Source: Mesorhizobium sp. AR07
Lineage (GTDB): Bacteria > Pseudomonadota > Alphaproteobacteria > Rhizobiales > Rhizobiaceae
Assembly (NCBI RefSeq): GCF_024746815.1
Contig: NZ_CP080525.1
Coordinates: forward strand, 6,504,501-6,568,500
Length of the DNA: 64,000 nt
Direction: 5' to 3'
Part shown: piece by piece, positions 45,450 to 53,311 of the stretch
How the letters are laid out: the number at the start of each line of letters is the position of its first letter
How positions within the stretch are numbered: position 1 is the stretch's first letter
Made by a program: the position numbers and the translations under genes
The notes under the pieces: model-generated
The model's input: only the letters and a program-made list of their open reading frames with translations
The model's database searches: none
What the model was told of the DNA's origin: nothing

Positions 45450-46036
45450 TGTTTGCGCCGCTCGCCGAGTTTGGTTTCGAGATAGTCCTCGACCAGCGCG
45501 ATCGCGGTCGCGGCGTCGGGCACGCCGTCCTTCAGCGCTCGCCTGATGTAGAGCCCGTCGATCATCGCCGCTGTCGCTTCGGCGACACGGTCGGCTTCGG
45601 CTCTGGGCAGGATGCCGGTCAGACCGCTCATCAGGTTCGAATGCAGCCGCCGCGCATAGACCCTGAGCAGCCGGCGCAAGGCCGATGATTTCTGCGCCTC
45701 GACATAGAAGGCGAGCCATGCCGCGATGGTTTCGGGCTGGAACTGGATGTCGGAGAAGTTGACGGCGACCACGGCCGAGACGCGTTCGCGCGCGGTGCCG
45801 GCGGTCTGAAGCGCGCGCCGCATGTCGGTCGTCAGCTCGGCCAAGATGTGCCGCATCGTTGCCAGCAACAGCTCATCCTTGGCGCCGAAATAATGATGGG
45901 CAAGGGCCGACGACACGCCGGCGCGACCGGCGATCTCGGACATGGTCACGTCGAGCGAGCCGCGTTCGCCGATCGCCGAGATCGTCGCGTCGATGAGCGC
46001 CTTGCGGCGCAGGAGTTCCATTCCGACTTTCGGCAT
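45446..46036 (-). CDS. betI: TetR-family choline-responsive repressor BetI
   Basis: 196 residues, standard BetI length. The N-terminal TetR helix-turn-helix is ALIDATISAIGERGSLDVTMSEIAGRAGVSSALAHHYFGAKDEL; the C-terminal ligand domain contains the BetI-type FYVEAQKSSALRRLLRVYARRLHSNL. It represses the bet operon and is released by choline. ATG 46036 has AAGGA upstream. The candidate operator ATTGACGGGTCAAT is 35 bp before the start. First gene of betI-betC-dehydratase-betA-betB. Confidence 0.95.
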   Translation of the reverse strand: MPKVGMELLRRKALIDATISAIGERGSLDVTMSEIAGRAGVSSALAHHYFGAKDELLLATMRHILAELTTDMRRALQTAGTARERVSAVVAVNFSDIQFQPETIAAWLAFYVEAQKSSALRRLLRVYARRLHSNLMSGLTGILPRAEADRVAEATAAMIDGLYIRRALKDGVPDAATAIALVEDYLETKLGERRKQ

Positions 46037-46067
46037 TTTGCTAAGGTCCTTTGAAGCAGGATTATTT

Positions 46068-46087
46068 TTTATTGACGGGTCAATCAA
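46068..46087. promoter_or_regulatory. Candidate BetI operator
   Basis: The core is ATTGAC-GG-GTCAAT at 46071-46084, a 6-bp perfect dyad. Symmetry continues outward after one mismatch (TT at 46068-46069 with AA at 46086-46087). Position, 35 bp upstream of betI, and resemblance to the ATTGAnnnnTCAAT pattern reported for BetI sites make it the likely autoregulatory site. Confidence 0.6.
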
Positions 46088-46158
46088 CAAAAAAATCGCC
46101 GGCGGCTCGGCCTGTACCAAGCGATTGTCTGCTTTCGGCCCTTCACGAAGCGAGCACG

Positions 46159-46178
46159 ATTGTTTATATTTGAACAAT
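46159..46178. promoter_or_regulatory. Inverted repeat upstream of the thiolase gene
   Basis: ATTGTT (46159-46164) and AACAAT (46173-46178) are exact reverse complements around an A/T-rich 8-nt spacer. It is 59 bp before the thiolase ATG and in the divergent spacer with betI. The binding protein is unknown. Confidence 0.4.
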
Positions 46179-46236
46179 AAATGCGAGGTGCGCCGTGAGC
46201 CCACATGCTAGGCTGGCGCCAAGGATGGAGACCGCC

Positions 46237-47403
46237 ATGACCGCATGCATTGTTGGCTGGGCGCATTCGCGTTTCGGCAAGCTCGAGGGCGAGACGCTCG
46301 AAAACCTGATTGTCAAGGTGGCCACGGACGCGCTCGACCATGCCGGCATCGGTCCCGACGAGGTCGACGAGATCGTGCTCGGTCATTTCAACGCCGGCTT
46401 TTCGGCGCAGGATTTCACCTCGAGCCTGGTGCTTCAGGCCGACGACCGGCTGCGCTTCAAGCCGGCGACGCGCGTCGAGAACGCTTGTGCCACCGGCTCG
46501 GCGGCGGTCAGGCAAGGCATCCGCGCCATCGACGCCAATGCCGCCCGTATCGTGCTGGTGGTCGGCGCCGAGCAGATGACGACGACGCCTGGTCCCGAGA
46601 TCGGCAAGAACCTGCTCAAGGCCTCCTATCTGCCCGAGGACGGCGACACGCCGGCGGGTTTCGCAGGCGTCTTCGGCAAGATCGCGCAGGCCTATTTCCA
46701 GCGCTATGGCGACCAGTCCGACGCGCTGGCGATGATCGCCGCCAAGAACCACAAGAACGGCGTCGACAATCCCTATGCGCAGATGCGCAAGGATTTCGGC
46801 TATGAATTCTGCCGCCAGGAGAGCGAGAAGAACCCCTTCGTCGCCGGTCCCCTGAAGCGCACCGACTGCTCGCTGGTCTCCGATGGCGCCGCCGCCCTGA
46901 TCCTTGCCGACACTGCGACCGCGCTGAAGATGCGCCGCGCCGTTGCCTTCCGCGCCAACGAGCATGTGCAGGATTTCCTGCCCATGTCGAAGCGCGATAT
47001 CCTTGCGTTCGAAGGCTGTGAACAGGCTTGGGGCAGGGCGCTGAAGAATGCCGGCGTGACGCTTGACGATCTCTCCTTCGTCGAGACGCATGACTGCTTC
47101 ACCATCGCCGAACTGATCGAATATGAGGCGATGGGTCTGGCCAGGCCGGGCGAGGGTGCGAAGCTCGCCATGAGCGGCGAGACCGCCAAGGATGGCCGCC
47201 TGCCGGTCAACCCGTCGGGCGGGTTGAAGTCCAAGGGCCACCCGATCGGCGCCACCGGTGTCTCCATGCATGTCCTGACCGCCATGCAGCTTGTCGGCGA
47301 AGCCGGTGGCATCCAGGTGCCGGGCGCAAAACTCGGAGGCATCTTCAACATGGGCGGTGCTGCGGTCGCCAACTACGTTTCCATTCTCGACCGGATCAGA
47401 TAA
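46237..47403 (+). CDS. Thiolase-family acyl-CoA acetyltransferase (SCP2-type)
   Basis: 388 residues. The nucleophilic cysteine is C84 in RVENACATGSAAV; the distal GHPIGATG His loop and C-terminal GGIFNMGGAAVANYVSIL are conserved. THDCFTIAELIEYE is the SCP-x/nonspecific lipid-transfer thiolase variant, not classical PhbA/FadA. It likely acts in degradation of an acyl-CoA with unusual side chain or as a CoA-thioester condensing enzyme. ATG 46237 has GGAG eight bases upstream; ATG 46225 is possible. Divergent from the bet operon; a functional link is not shown. Confidence 0.87.
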   Translation: MTACIVGWAHSRFGKLEGETLENLIVKVATDALDHAGIGPDEVDEIVLGHFNAGFSAQDFTSSLVLQADDRLRFKPATRVENACATGSAAVRQGIRAIDANAARIVLVVGAEQMTTTPGPEIGKNLLKASYLPEDGDTPAGFAGVFGKIAQAYFQRYGDQSDALAMIAAKNHKNGVDNPYAQMRKDFGYEFCRQESEKNPFVAGPLKRTDCSLVSDGAAALILADTATALKMRRAVAFRANEHVQDFLPMSKRDILAFEGCEQAWGRALKNAGVTLDDLSFVETHDCFTIAELIEYEAMGLARPGEGAKLAMSGETAKDGRLPVNPSGGLKSKGHPIGATGVSMHVLTAMQLVGEAGGIQVPGAKLGGIFNMGGAAVANYVSILDRIR

Positions 47404-47412
47404 ACCGCCGCA

Positions 47413-47510
47413 TTACAGCGCCGCGCGCCTTTTGAGGCGCGCAAAGGACGCTGTAACACTTTGATTTTGCGCATGACCTCGAAAATCGGGTCTGATTTTC
47501 GAGGTCATGC
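47413..47510 (+). repeat. Double stem-loop intergenic element in the asparaginase leader
   Basis: Stem one: TTACAGCG (47413-47420) with CGCTGTAA (47449-47456), enclosing GCGCGCCT/AGGCGCGC (47423-47430 and 47435-47442) with a TTTG loop. Stem two: a perfect 17-bp stem, left arm 47471-47487 (GCATGACCTCGAAAATC), right arm 47494-47510, 6-nt loop. I recognise both parts as a frequent rhizobial mosaic intergenic element. It ends 16 bp before the asparaginase ATG. Confidence 0.8.
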
Positions 47511-47526
47511 GCTGGCGGGAGGTGAC

Positions 47527-48531
47527 ATGACAAATCCGGTTCTGATCGAGGTCCTGCGCGGCGCGATCGTCGAGAGCGCGCATCGCGGCGCTGTCGCGGT
47601 CTTCGATGCCGACGGCAAGCCGGTCTGGGAAATCGGCGACACCTCGAAGCCGGTGTTTCCGCGCTCCGCGGTCAAGGCGATCCAGGCATTGCCGCTGGTC
47701 GAAAGCGGCGCGGCCGATGCCTATGGCTTCGGCAACCGCGAACTGGCGCTTGCCTGTGCCTCCCATTCGGGCGAGCCGGGGCATGTCGAACTGGCGCGAT
47801 CCATGCTGGCCAAGGCCGGGCTTGACGGCTCAGCGCTCGAATGCGGCGCGCATTGGCCGTCCAATCATGACGCGGAGATCGCGCTTGCCCGCGCCGGTGG
47901 TTTGCCGAACGCATTGCACAACAATTGCTCCGGCAAGCATTCCGGCTTCCTCTGCACCTGCGTCCACGCGGGCATTGCGCATCGCGGCTATATCAGGCCG
48001 GACCACGCCTTGCAGGAGATGGTGCGCGACGCCATGCAGGCGGTCACGGGCGCTGTCCATGGTGCCGACGAGCGAGCAACCGATGGCTGCTCGATCCCGA
48101 CCTATGCGGTGCCACTCAGGAGTTTTGCTCTCGGCTTTGCCCGCATGGCCACCACAAATGGTTTTGGTCCCGAGCGCGCCAAGGCCGCGAGGCGTCTGCT
48201 GGCCGCCTGCATGGCAGAACCGTTCTTTGTCGCCGGTACCGGCCGCGCCGATGTCGCTTTGATGGAGGCCGCACCCGGGCGGATTTTTACGAAAGGCGGC
48301 GCCGAGGGCGTCTATTGCGCGGCACTCCCCGAGCTTGGTCTCGGCATAGCGCTCAAATGCGATGATGGTGCCGGCCGCGCTGGCGAAGCCATGGTTGCCG
48401 CCGTACTTGCCAGGCTGCTGCACGCGGACGAGGCCGTGGCGGCGAGGCTGCTTGAACTGGCGAACACGCCGATCGAAAGCCGGAACGGCGTGAAGGTCGG
48501 ATCGCTCAGGCCCACCACTGCCTTGAACTGA
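47527..48531 (+). CDS. L-asparaginase, type II rhizobial family (Asparaginase_II)
   Basis: 334 residues of the Asparaginase_II family (Rhizobium etli AnsA type), unrelated to E. coli AnsA/AnsB. Seen: PVLIEVLRGAIVESAHRGAVAV at the N-terminus, SCASHSGEPGH-like block (LACASHSGEPGHVE), NNCSGKHSGFL and DGCSIPTYAVPL. It hydrolyses asparagine to aspartate and ammonia in the cytoplasm. ATG 47527 follows GGGAGGTG at 47517-47524; earlier in-frame codons lie in the hairpin element. It faces the beta-helix gene with 10 bp between stops. Confidence 0.9.
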   Translation: MTNPVLIEVLRGAIVESAHRGAVAVFDADGKPVWEIGDTSKPVFPRSAVKAIQALPLVESGAADAYGFGNRELALACASHSGEPGHVELARSMLAKAGLDGSALECGAHWPSNHDAEIALARAGGLPNALHNNCSGKHSGFLCTCVHAGIAHRGYIRPDHALQEMVRDAMQAVTGAVHGADERATDGCSIPTYAVPLRSFALGFARMATTNGFGPERAKAARRLLAACMAEPFFVAGTGRADVALMEAAPGRIFTKGGAEGVYCAALPELGLGIALKCDDGAGRAGEAMVAAVLARLLHADEAVAARLLELANTPIESRNGVKVGSLRPTTALN

Positions 48532-48541
48532 AGATCAGCAC

Positions 48542-49918
48542 TCAGCTGACGTGATTGCGCTCGACGGTCAGATGCGCATAGCCGCTCTTGTCCGACGAGG
48601 TCAGGTCGCCCGTTGCCGGCTCGGCCCAGCGCTGGCCGACAACGGCGCCGTTCAGCGCGCCGTCGATGACATTGTCCGAGATGACGGCCGTGCCGGCACC
48701 CTCGACCACGCTGACGACGATGCCGGTTCCAGTCTTGCGGATGATGTTGCTCGTGGCCACGACATTGCGCAGGTATGGCCCCCAGCCGATCTGCATGCCG
48801 TAGAGCGGCGCGTTCTCGATGACATTGTTGGAAACGGTGGTGTCGGCCTCGACGCCGATGCCGACGCCGAACCCGGGCGGGTCGGCGGGGTAGGGGCCGC
48901 TGGTCGACAGATTGCGCACGATGTTGCCCGAGCATACACCCATGCGGCCGCCCTCGTTGAAGTTGACGATCGAAATGCCATTGGCGGCGCCGTCGACGAT
49001 GTTGTTGCTGATAATGGCGCCTTCGAACGAGAATTCCGAATAGACCGCGGTCTCGCCCGAGCGCGAGCAGGTGTTGCCTGATATCTGCAGATTGCTGGCG
49101 CTGTTGGCGCGGATTGCCGAGAAGGCGCAGTCCGAGACGATGTTGCCCGAGATGACGACATTGCCGGCGCGGAAGGCGTTGATGCCATTGCCGTTCTGGC
49201 CGGTTCCGCCACTGCGCGCCTGGATGCGCTCGACACGGTTGCCGGTGACCATGGTGCCGTCTTCCGCCGCCTGCCAGCGATGCACGAGGATGCCGCCATT
49301 GGCGCAGTCGGAGACGGTGTTGCCCGTAATCGCCAGCCCGTCGGCCTCGACCGAATAGATGCCGGCATCGGCGGCCCCCGATATGTCCGAGCGCTCGACC
49401 CGGCCCGCCGCGTGTTCCAGCGCCAGTCCGTTCTTGCCGCTGCCGGTGATCTGACAATTGTCGACGACGAGGTGCGCGATCCTCCGCAGATCGAGCAGCC
49501 CTTGCGCGTAGTCGCCCATCGAGCGGTTAGCGCCATCGAAGACCAGCCCGCTGAGTTCGATATGGTCGGCCTGTTCGGCCATGAACAGGTGGCCGTCGCC
49601 GCCATAGACGATCCGTGTTGCGCCCGGCACGCCGGAAAGACGCACGCGGCCGGGCAGCGAGAGGTTGGAGACGACATAGGTGCCGGGTGGCAGAAACACC
49701 GGCACGTCGCGATCGTTGGCGTCGCGCAGCAGCTTGGCGAAGGCTTTGCTCTGATCGTCGAAGGTGCCGGGCTGCACGCCAAGTTCGGTGGCGTTGATCG
49801 AACCGCGCATGGAGGCTTTCTCGATGCCGGTCAGGCTGGCGGCTGCCGCTCTGCCAAGCGAGAGGCCCATGACGGCAAAGCCGGCGGTTCCGGTTAAAAG
49901 TGTTCGTCTGTTCAACAT
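48542..49918 (-). CDS. Tat-exported parallel beta-helix repeat protein (TIGR03808-like)
   Basis: 458 residues. A twin-arginine signal NRRTLLTGTAGFAVMG leads to a mature protein built of right-handed beta-helix rungs: repeated units such as ITGNTVSDC, ISGNIVSDC, ISGNTCSRS, ISNNIVDGA and SNNVIENA across residues about 150-440. It resembles the uncharacterised Tat-translocated repeat family TIGR03808 found in Rhizobiales; pectate-lyase-like folds often bind or cut polysaccharide. ATG 49918 or GTG 49924 may be the start. Function unknown. Confidence 0.82.
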   Translation of the reverse strand: MLNRRTLLTGTAGFAVMGLSLGRAAAASLTGIEKASMRGSINATELGVQPGTFDDQSKAFAKLLRDANDRDVPVFLPPGTYVVSNLSLPGRVRLSGVPGATRIVYGGDGHLFMAEQADHIELSGLVFDGANRSMGDYAQGLLDLRRIAHLVVDNCQITGSGKNGLALEHAAGRVERSDISGAADAGIYSVEADGLAITGNTVSDCANGGILVHRWQAAEDGTMVTGNRVERIQARSGGTGQNGNGINAFRAGNVVISGNIVSDCAFSAIRANSASNLQISGNTCSRSGETAVYSEFSFEGAIISNNIVDGAANGISIVNFNEGGRMGVCSGNIVRNLSTSGPYPADPPGFGVGIGVEADTTVSNNVIENAPLYGMQIGWGPYLRNVVATSNIIRKTGTGIVVSVVEGAGTAVISDNVIDGALNGAVVGQRWAEPATGDLTSSDKSGYAHLTVERNHVS

Positions 49919-50039
49919 CGGCACAGGGTCCTGGCGTTCAACCCTGAGATCGCAGGAATCGTGCCAGACATTCTGTCTCTCCTCTCGAGGGCAGCGACAA
50001 TGGCTTGTCGAGCAGCCTCTCCACGCCTAAGTTCAACGG

Positions 50040-50513
50040 ATGAGCAGAGCTTTTACCCGCGAGGAAGACAGCGAAAACGCCATTGCCGGTGTCGGCGAGC
50101 GGCCGATCAGCCAGCACCGCAATCTGGTGACGGAGCGCGGCCTGGCGATGATCGAGGAAAATCTCGCCGATCTGCGCGACATACTGGCCAAAGCCGAGAG
50201 GAAGGCGGACCGCGAGCGCATCGCGGTGGTGTCGCGCGACCTGCGCTATTGGACCGCCCGGCGCGAAAGTGCCGAGCTGTCCGTGCCGGAGCCGGGCAGC
50301 GACCTGGTGCGCTTCGGCATGGGCGTCACGCTCGAGGGCGATGACGACAGGAAGGTGCATTGGAAAATCGTCGGCGAGGATGAGGCCGATCCGGCCAAGG
50401 GCACGATTTCCCATGTATCGCCGATGGCTGTCGCCCTGTTCGGCAAGAAGGTTGGCGACATAGCCGTGGTCAACGGCAAGGAATGGGAAATCGTCAAGCT
50501 GTCGGAAAGCTAA
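50040..50513 (+). CDS. GreA/GreB-family elongation factor-like protein
   Basis: 157 residues. The N-terminal coiled coil is present but altered (VTERGLAMIEENLADLRDILAKAERKADRERIAVVSRDLRYWTARRESAEL), and the C-terminal FKBP-like domain (VRFGMGVTLEGDDDRKVHWKIVGEDEADPAKGTISHVSPMAVALFGKKVGD) is clear. Such paralogs of GreA bind RNA polymerase and may rescue backtracked complexes or act otherwise. The Shine-Dalgarno before ATG 50040 is weak. Its stop overlaps the doc toxin gene on the opposite strand by 4 bp. Confidence 0.85.
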   Translation: MSRAFTREEDSENAIAGVGERPISQHRNLVTERGLAMIEENLADLRDILAKAERKADRERIAVVSRDLRYWTARRESAELSVPEPGSDLVRFGMGVTLEGDDDRKVHWKIVGEDEADPAKGTISHVSPMAVALFGKKVGDIAVVNGKEWEIVKLSES

Positions 50514-50899
50514 TCCTCGAGCTTGACGACATGGTCGCGGAAGAAAGCCGCGGCTCCGGCTTCATCGATTTCGCCTGAAGCGACTGCCATGACGAATTCG
50601 TAAAGCGTGCCGTTGTCGGCTGTCAGGACATGCCCGTTCACAATCAAAAATGCGCCGGCGGCCACGATGGCAGTCCGTTTGTTGCCATCGACAATGGCAT
50701 GATTCCTGGCTATGCCGAAGACATAGGCGGCTGCAAGATCTTCAACTGAGGGATCCCCGTAGTTGGCCTTGTTCTCGGCGCGGGCGAGCGCCGATTCGAG
50801 AGCGTTTTCATCTCTCAAACCTTGCGCTCCGCCATGCCTGCGCAACTGCTCGGCATGCATCGCTTCGACCGCGCGACGTGACAGAAACTCCCAGCTCAT
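50510..50899 (-). CDS. doc: Doc-type (Fic/DOC family) toxin
   Basis: 129 residues. The Fic motif HAIVDGNKR is at residues 67-75, matching Doc (HxFx(D/N)GNKR-like) with DGNKRTA, and the N-terminal SALARAENKANYGD block is typical of Doc. In phage P1, Doc phosphorylates EF-Tu and arrests translation. ATG at 50899 overlaps the antitoxin stop (ATGA). Here the partner is an AbrB-type antitoxin, not Phd. Confidence 0.92.
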   Translation of the reverse strand: MSWEFLSRRAVEAMHAEQLRRHGGAQGLRDENALESALARAENKANYGDPSVEDLAAAYVFGIARNHAIVDGNKRTAIVAAGAFLIVNGHVLTADNGTLYEFVMAVASGEIDEAGAAAFFRDHVVKLED

Positions 50900-51117
50900 T
50901 CGGCGAGCTTCTGAAGCGCTACCTTGTATTTGTCCATGACCTTGCGAGCAGCTTCCATCTGCCGCTCGAAACTGTCGTCCACCGGCTCAAGGGCAATCCC
51001 CTTGTCCGTTTCGACGATCTGAAGCTGATCGCCTGTCTTCATGTTCAGACGGTCGAGCAGATCCTTTGGCAGGATCACACCTTCGGAATTGCCGATCTTG
51101 CGAATGGTCGTGTTCAT
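50896..51117 (-). CDS. AbrB/MazE-type antitoxin
   Basis: 73 residues. The N-terminal half is an AbrB swapped-hairpin DNA-binding domain (TIRKIGNSEGVILPKDLLDRLNMKTGDQLQI), and the C-terminal half is a charged helix likely to bind Doc (FERQMEAARKVMDKYKVALQKLAE). It should neutralise Doc and autorepress the pair. Two 21-bp direct repeats (51131-51151, 51164-51184) directly upstream look like its operators. Confidence 0.92.
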   Translation of the reverse strand: MNTTIRKIGNSEGVILPKDLLDRLNMKTGDQLQIVETDKGIALEPVDDSFERQMEAARKVMDKYKVALQKLAE

Positions 51118-51130
51118 GATGGATCATCCT

Positions 51131-51184
51131 GTTGCAACGCCGATTATAACACAATCGATGTTTGTTGCAACGGATATTATAACA
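51131..51184. promoter_or_regulatory. Two 21-bp direct repeats: candidate operators of the doc antitoxin-toxin pair
   Basis: Copies at 51131-51151 and 51164-51184 match at 18 of 21 positions and start 33 bp apart, about three helical turns. Each contains the self-complementary core GTTGCAAC followed by ATTATAACA. They lie just upstream of the antitoxin ATG (51117) and next to the methylmalonyl-CoA mutase stop. Confidence 0.65.
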
Positions 51185-51190
51185 AGCTTG

Positions 51191-53311
51191 TCAGGCCGAT
51201 AGCAGCCGGTCCAGCAAGCGATCCGCCGCCTCCGGAATGACGGTGCCTGGCGGGAAGATTTCCGCCGCACCGGCTTGCAGCACGGCGTCATAATCCTGCG
51301 GTGGGATGACGCCGCCGGCGACGATCAGCATGTCGCCGCGGCCGAGCTTTTTCAGCGCGTCGCGCAGTTCAGGGATCAGCGTCAGATGTCCCGCCGCCAG
51401 TGACGAGGCACCGACAATATGGACGTCCTGCGCGACTGCCAGCCTGGCGATCTCATCCGGCGTCTGGAACATTGCGCCGACGGTGACGTCGAAGCCGAGA
51501 TCGGCGAAAGCCGTGGCGATGACCTTCTGCCCACGGTCGTGCCCGTCCTGTCCCATCTTGGCGACGAGAATGCGCGGCTTGCCGCCGGATTTCTTTTCGA
51601 ACGCGTCGAGCTTGGCCTGCAGCCCGTCGACCACGGCATTGTCGCCGAGCGCGTTGCGGTAGACACCGGAGATCGTCTGCACCGTGGCGACGTGACGGCC
51701 GAACACCTTTTCCAACGCCAATGAAATCTCGCCGACCGTAGCATTGGCGCGCGCGGCGCGGATGGCGAACTCCAGCAGGTTTTCATTGCCCTCCGCGGCG
51801 CGGCTTAGCGCATCGAGCGCGCTTTCCACAGCGGCGACATCGCGGGTGCCCTTCAGGCTTTGCAGCTTCGACAATTGCCGCGCCCTGACTTCGGCATTGT
51901 CGATCTTCAGCACGTCGACCTCGATGTCGGTCTCCGGGCGATGCGCGTTGACGCCGACCAGCATCTGTTCGCCGGAATCGATGCGCGCCTGCGTGCGCGC
52001 GGCGGCTTCCTCGATGCGCAGCTTGGGAATGCCTTGCTCGGTGGCGGCCGCCATGCCGCCGAGAGCCTCGACCTCCTCGATATGGGCAAGCGCGCGCGCC
52101 GCCAAATCATGCGTCAGCCGTTCGAGATAGGCCGAACCGCCCCACGGATCGATGATGCGCGTGGTGCCGGATTCCTTTTGCAGGATCAGTTGCGTGTTGC
52201 GGGCGATCCGCGCCGAATGGTCGGTCGGCAGCGCCATCGCCTCGTCGAAGGAATTGGTGTGCAGCGACTGCGTGTGCCCCTGCGTCGCCGCCATCGCCTC
52301 GATCATGGTGCGGACGATGTTGTTGTAGGGGTCCTGCGCCGTCAGCGACCAGCCCGAGGTCTGGCAATGGGTGCGCAATGACAGCGAGCGCTCATCCTTG
52401 GGCGAAAAATTCTTCTCCATCAAAGTCGCCCACAACAGGCGGGCGGCCCTGAGCTTGGCGACTTCCATGAAGAAGTTCATGCCGATCGCCCAGAAGAAGG
52501 ACAGGCGCGGCGCGAAGCGGTCGATGTCGAGGCCCGCCGCGACGCCGGCGCGGGCATATTCGATGCCGTCGGCGATCGTATAGGCAAGCTCAAGGTCGGC
52601 CGTCGCGCCGGCCTCCTGCATGTGGTAGCCGGAGATCGATATCGAATTGAACTTCGGCATGTTCTTCGACGTGTAGGAAAAGATGTCCGACACGATCCGC
52701 ATCGAGGGCTTTGGCGGATAGATGTAGGTGTTGCGGACCATGAACTCCTTCAGAATGTCGTTCTGAATGGTCCCGGCCAGATCCTTCTGCGCAACGCCCT
52801 GTTCTTCCGCAGCAACGATGTAGAGCGCCATGATCGGCAGCACGGCGCCGTTCATCGTCATCGACACCGTCATGTCGCCAAGCGGAATGCCATCGAACAG
52901 CTGCCGCATGTCGAGGATGGAATCGATGGCGACGCCCGCCATGCCGACATCGCCGGCGACGCGCGGATGGTCGCTGTCATAGCCGCGATGCGTGGCGAGA
53001 TCGAAGGCAACCGACAAGCCTTTCTGGCCGGCGGCAAGGTTGCGCCGGTAGAAAGCGTTGGACTCCTCCGCCGTCGAGAAGCCGGCATATTGCCGGATCG
53101 TCCAGGGCTGCTGGACATACATGGTTGGGTAGGGGCCGCGCACGAAGGGCGGCAGGCCCGGATAGGTGTCGAGATGCGGCAACCCCTTGAGGTCGCTTTG
53201 GGTGTACAGATGCTTGGCGACAAGGCCTTCCGGCGTCATCCGCTGGCCTTTGACCTCGGCGGGTGCGCGGCGTGGCGATACCCAGCCGATCTGGCTGAAA
53301 TCAGGGATCAA
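51191..53311 (-). CDS. mutB: Methylmalonyl-CoA mutase large subunit
   Basis: 706 residues, full length. The N-terminal TIM barrel has RQYAGFSTAEESNAFYR and IVSDIFSYTSKNMPKFNSISISGYHMQEAGA; the C-terminal B12 domain has KMGQDGHDRGQKV with lower axial ligand His591, then AVAQDVHIVGASSLAAGH. It interconverts methylmalonyl-CoA and succinyl-CoA (propionate and PHB-related metabolism; Sinorhizobium bhbA). The start is TTG at 53311, overlapping the mutA stop (TTGA); no ATG precedes the conserved sequence except at 53239, which would lose 24 residues. Confidence 0.95.
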   Translation of the reverse strand: MIPDFSQIGWVSPRRAPAEVKGQRMTPEGLVAKHLYTQSDLKGLPHLDTYPGLPPFVRGPYPTMYVQQPWTIRQYAGFSTAEESNAFYRRNLAAGQKGLSVAFDLATHRGYDSDHPRVAGDVGMAGVAIDSILDMRQLFDGIPLGDMTVSMTMNGAVLPIMALYIVAAEEQGVAQKDLAGTIQNDILKEFMVRNTYIYPPKPSMRIVSDIFSYTSKNMPKFNSISISGYHMQEAGATADLELAYTIADGIEYARAGVAAGLDIDRFAPRLSFFWAIGMNFFMEVAKLRAARLLWATLMEKNFSPKDERSLSLRTHCQTSGWSLTAQDPYNNIVRTMIEAMAATQGHTQSLHTNSFDEAMALPTDHSARIARNTQLILQKESGTTRIIDPWGGSAYLERLTHDLAARALAHIEEVEALGGMAAATEQGIPKLRIEEAAARTQARIDSGEQMLVGVNAHRPETDIEVDVLKIDNAEVRARQLSKLQSLKGTRDVAAVESALDALSRAAEGNENLLEFAIRAARANATVGEISLALEKVFGRHVATVQTISGVYRNALGDNAVVDGLQAKLDAFEKKSGGKPRILVAKMGQDGHDRGQKVIATAFADLGFDVTVGAMFQTPDEIARLAVAQDVHIVGASSLAAGHLTLIPELRDALKKLGRGDMLIVAGGVIPPQDYDAVLQAGAAEIFPPGTVIPEAADRLLDRLLSA

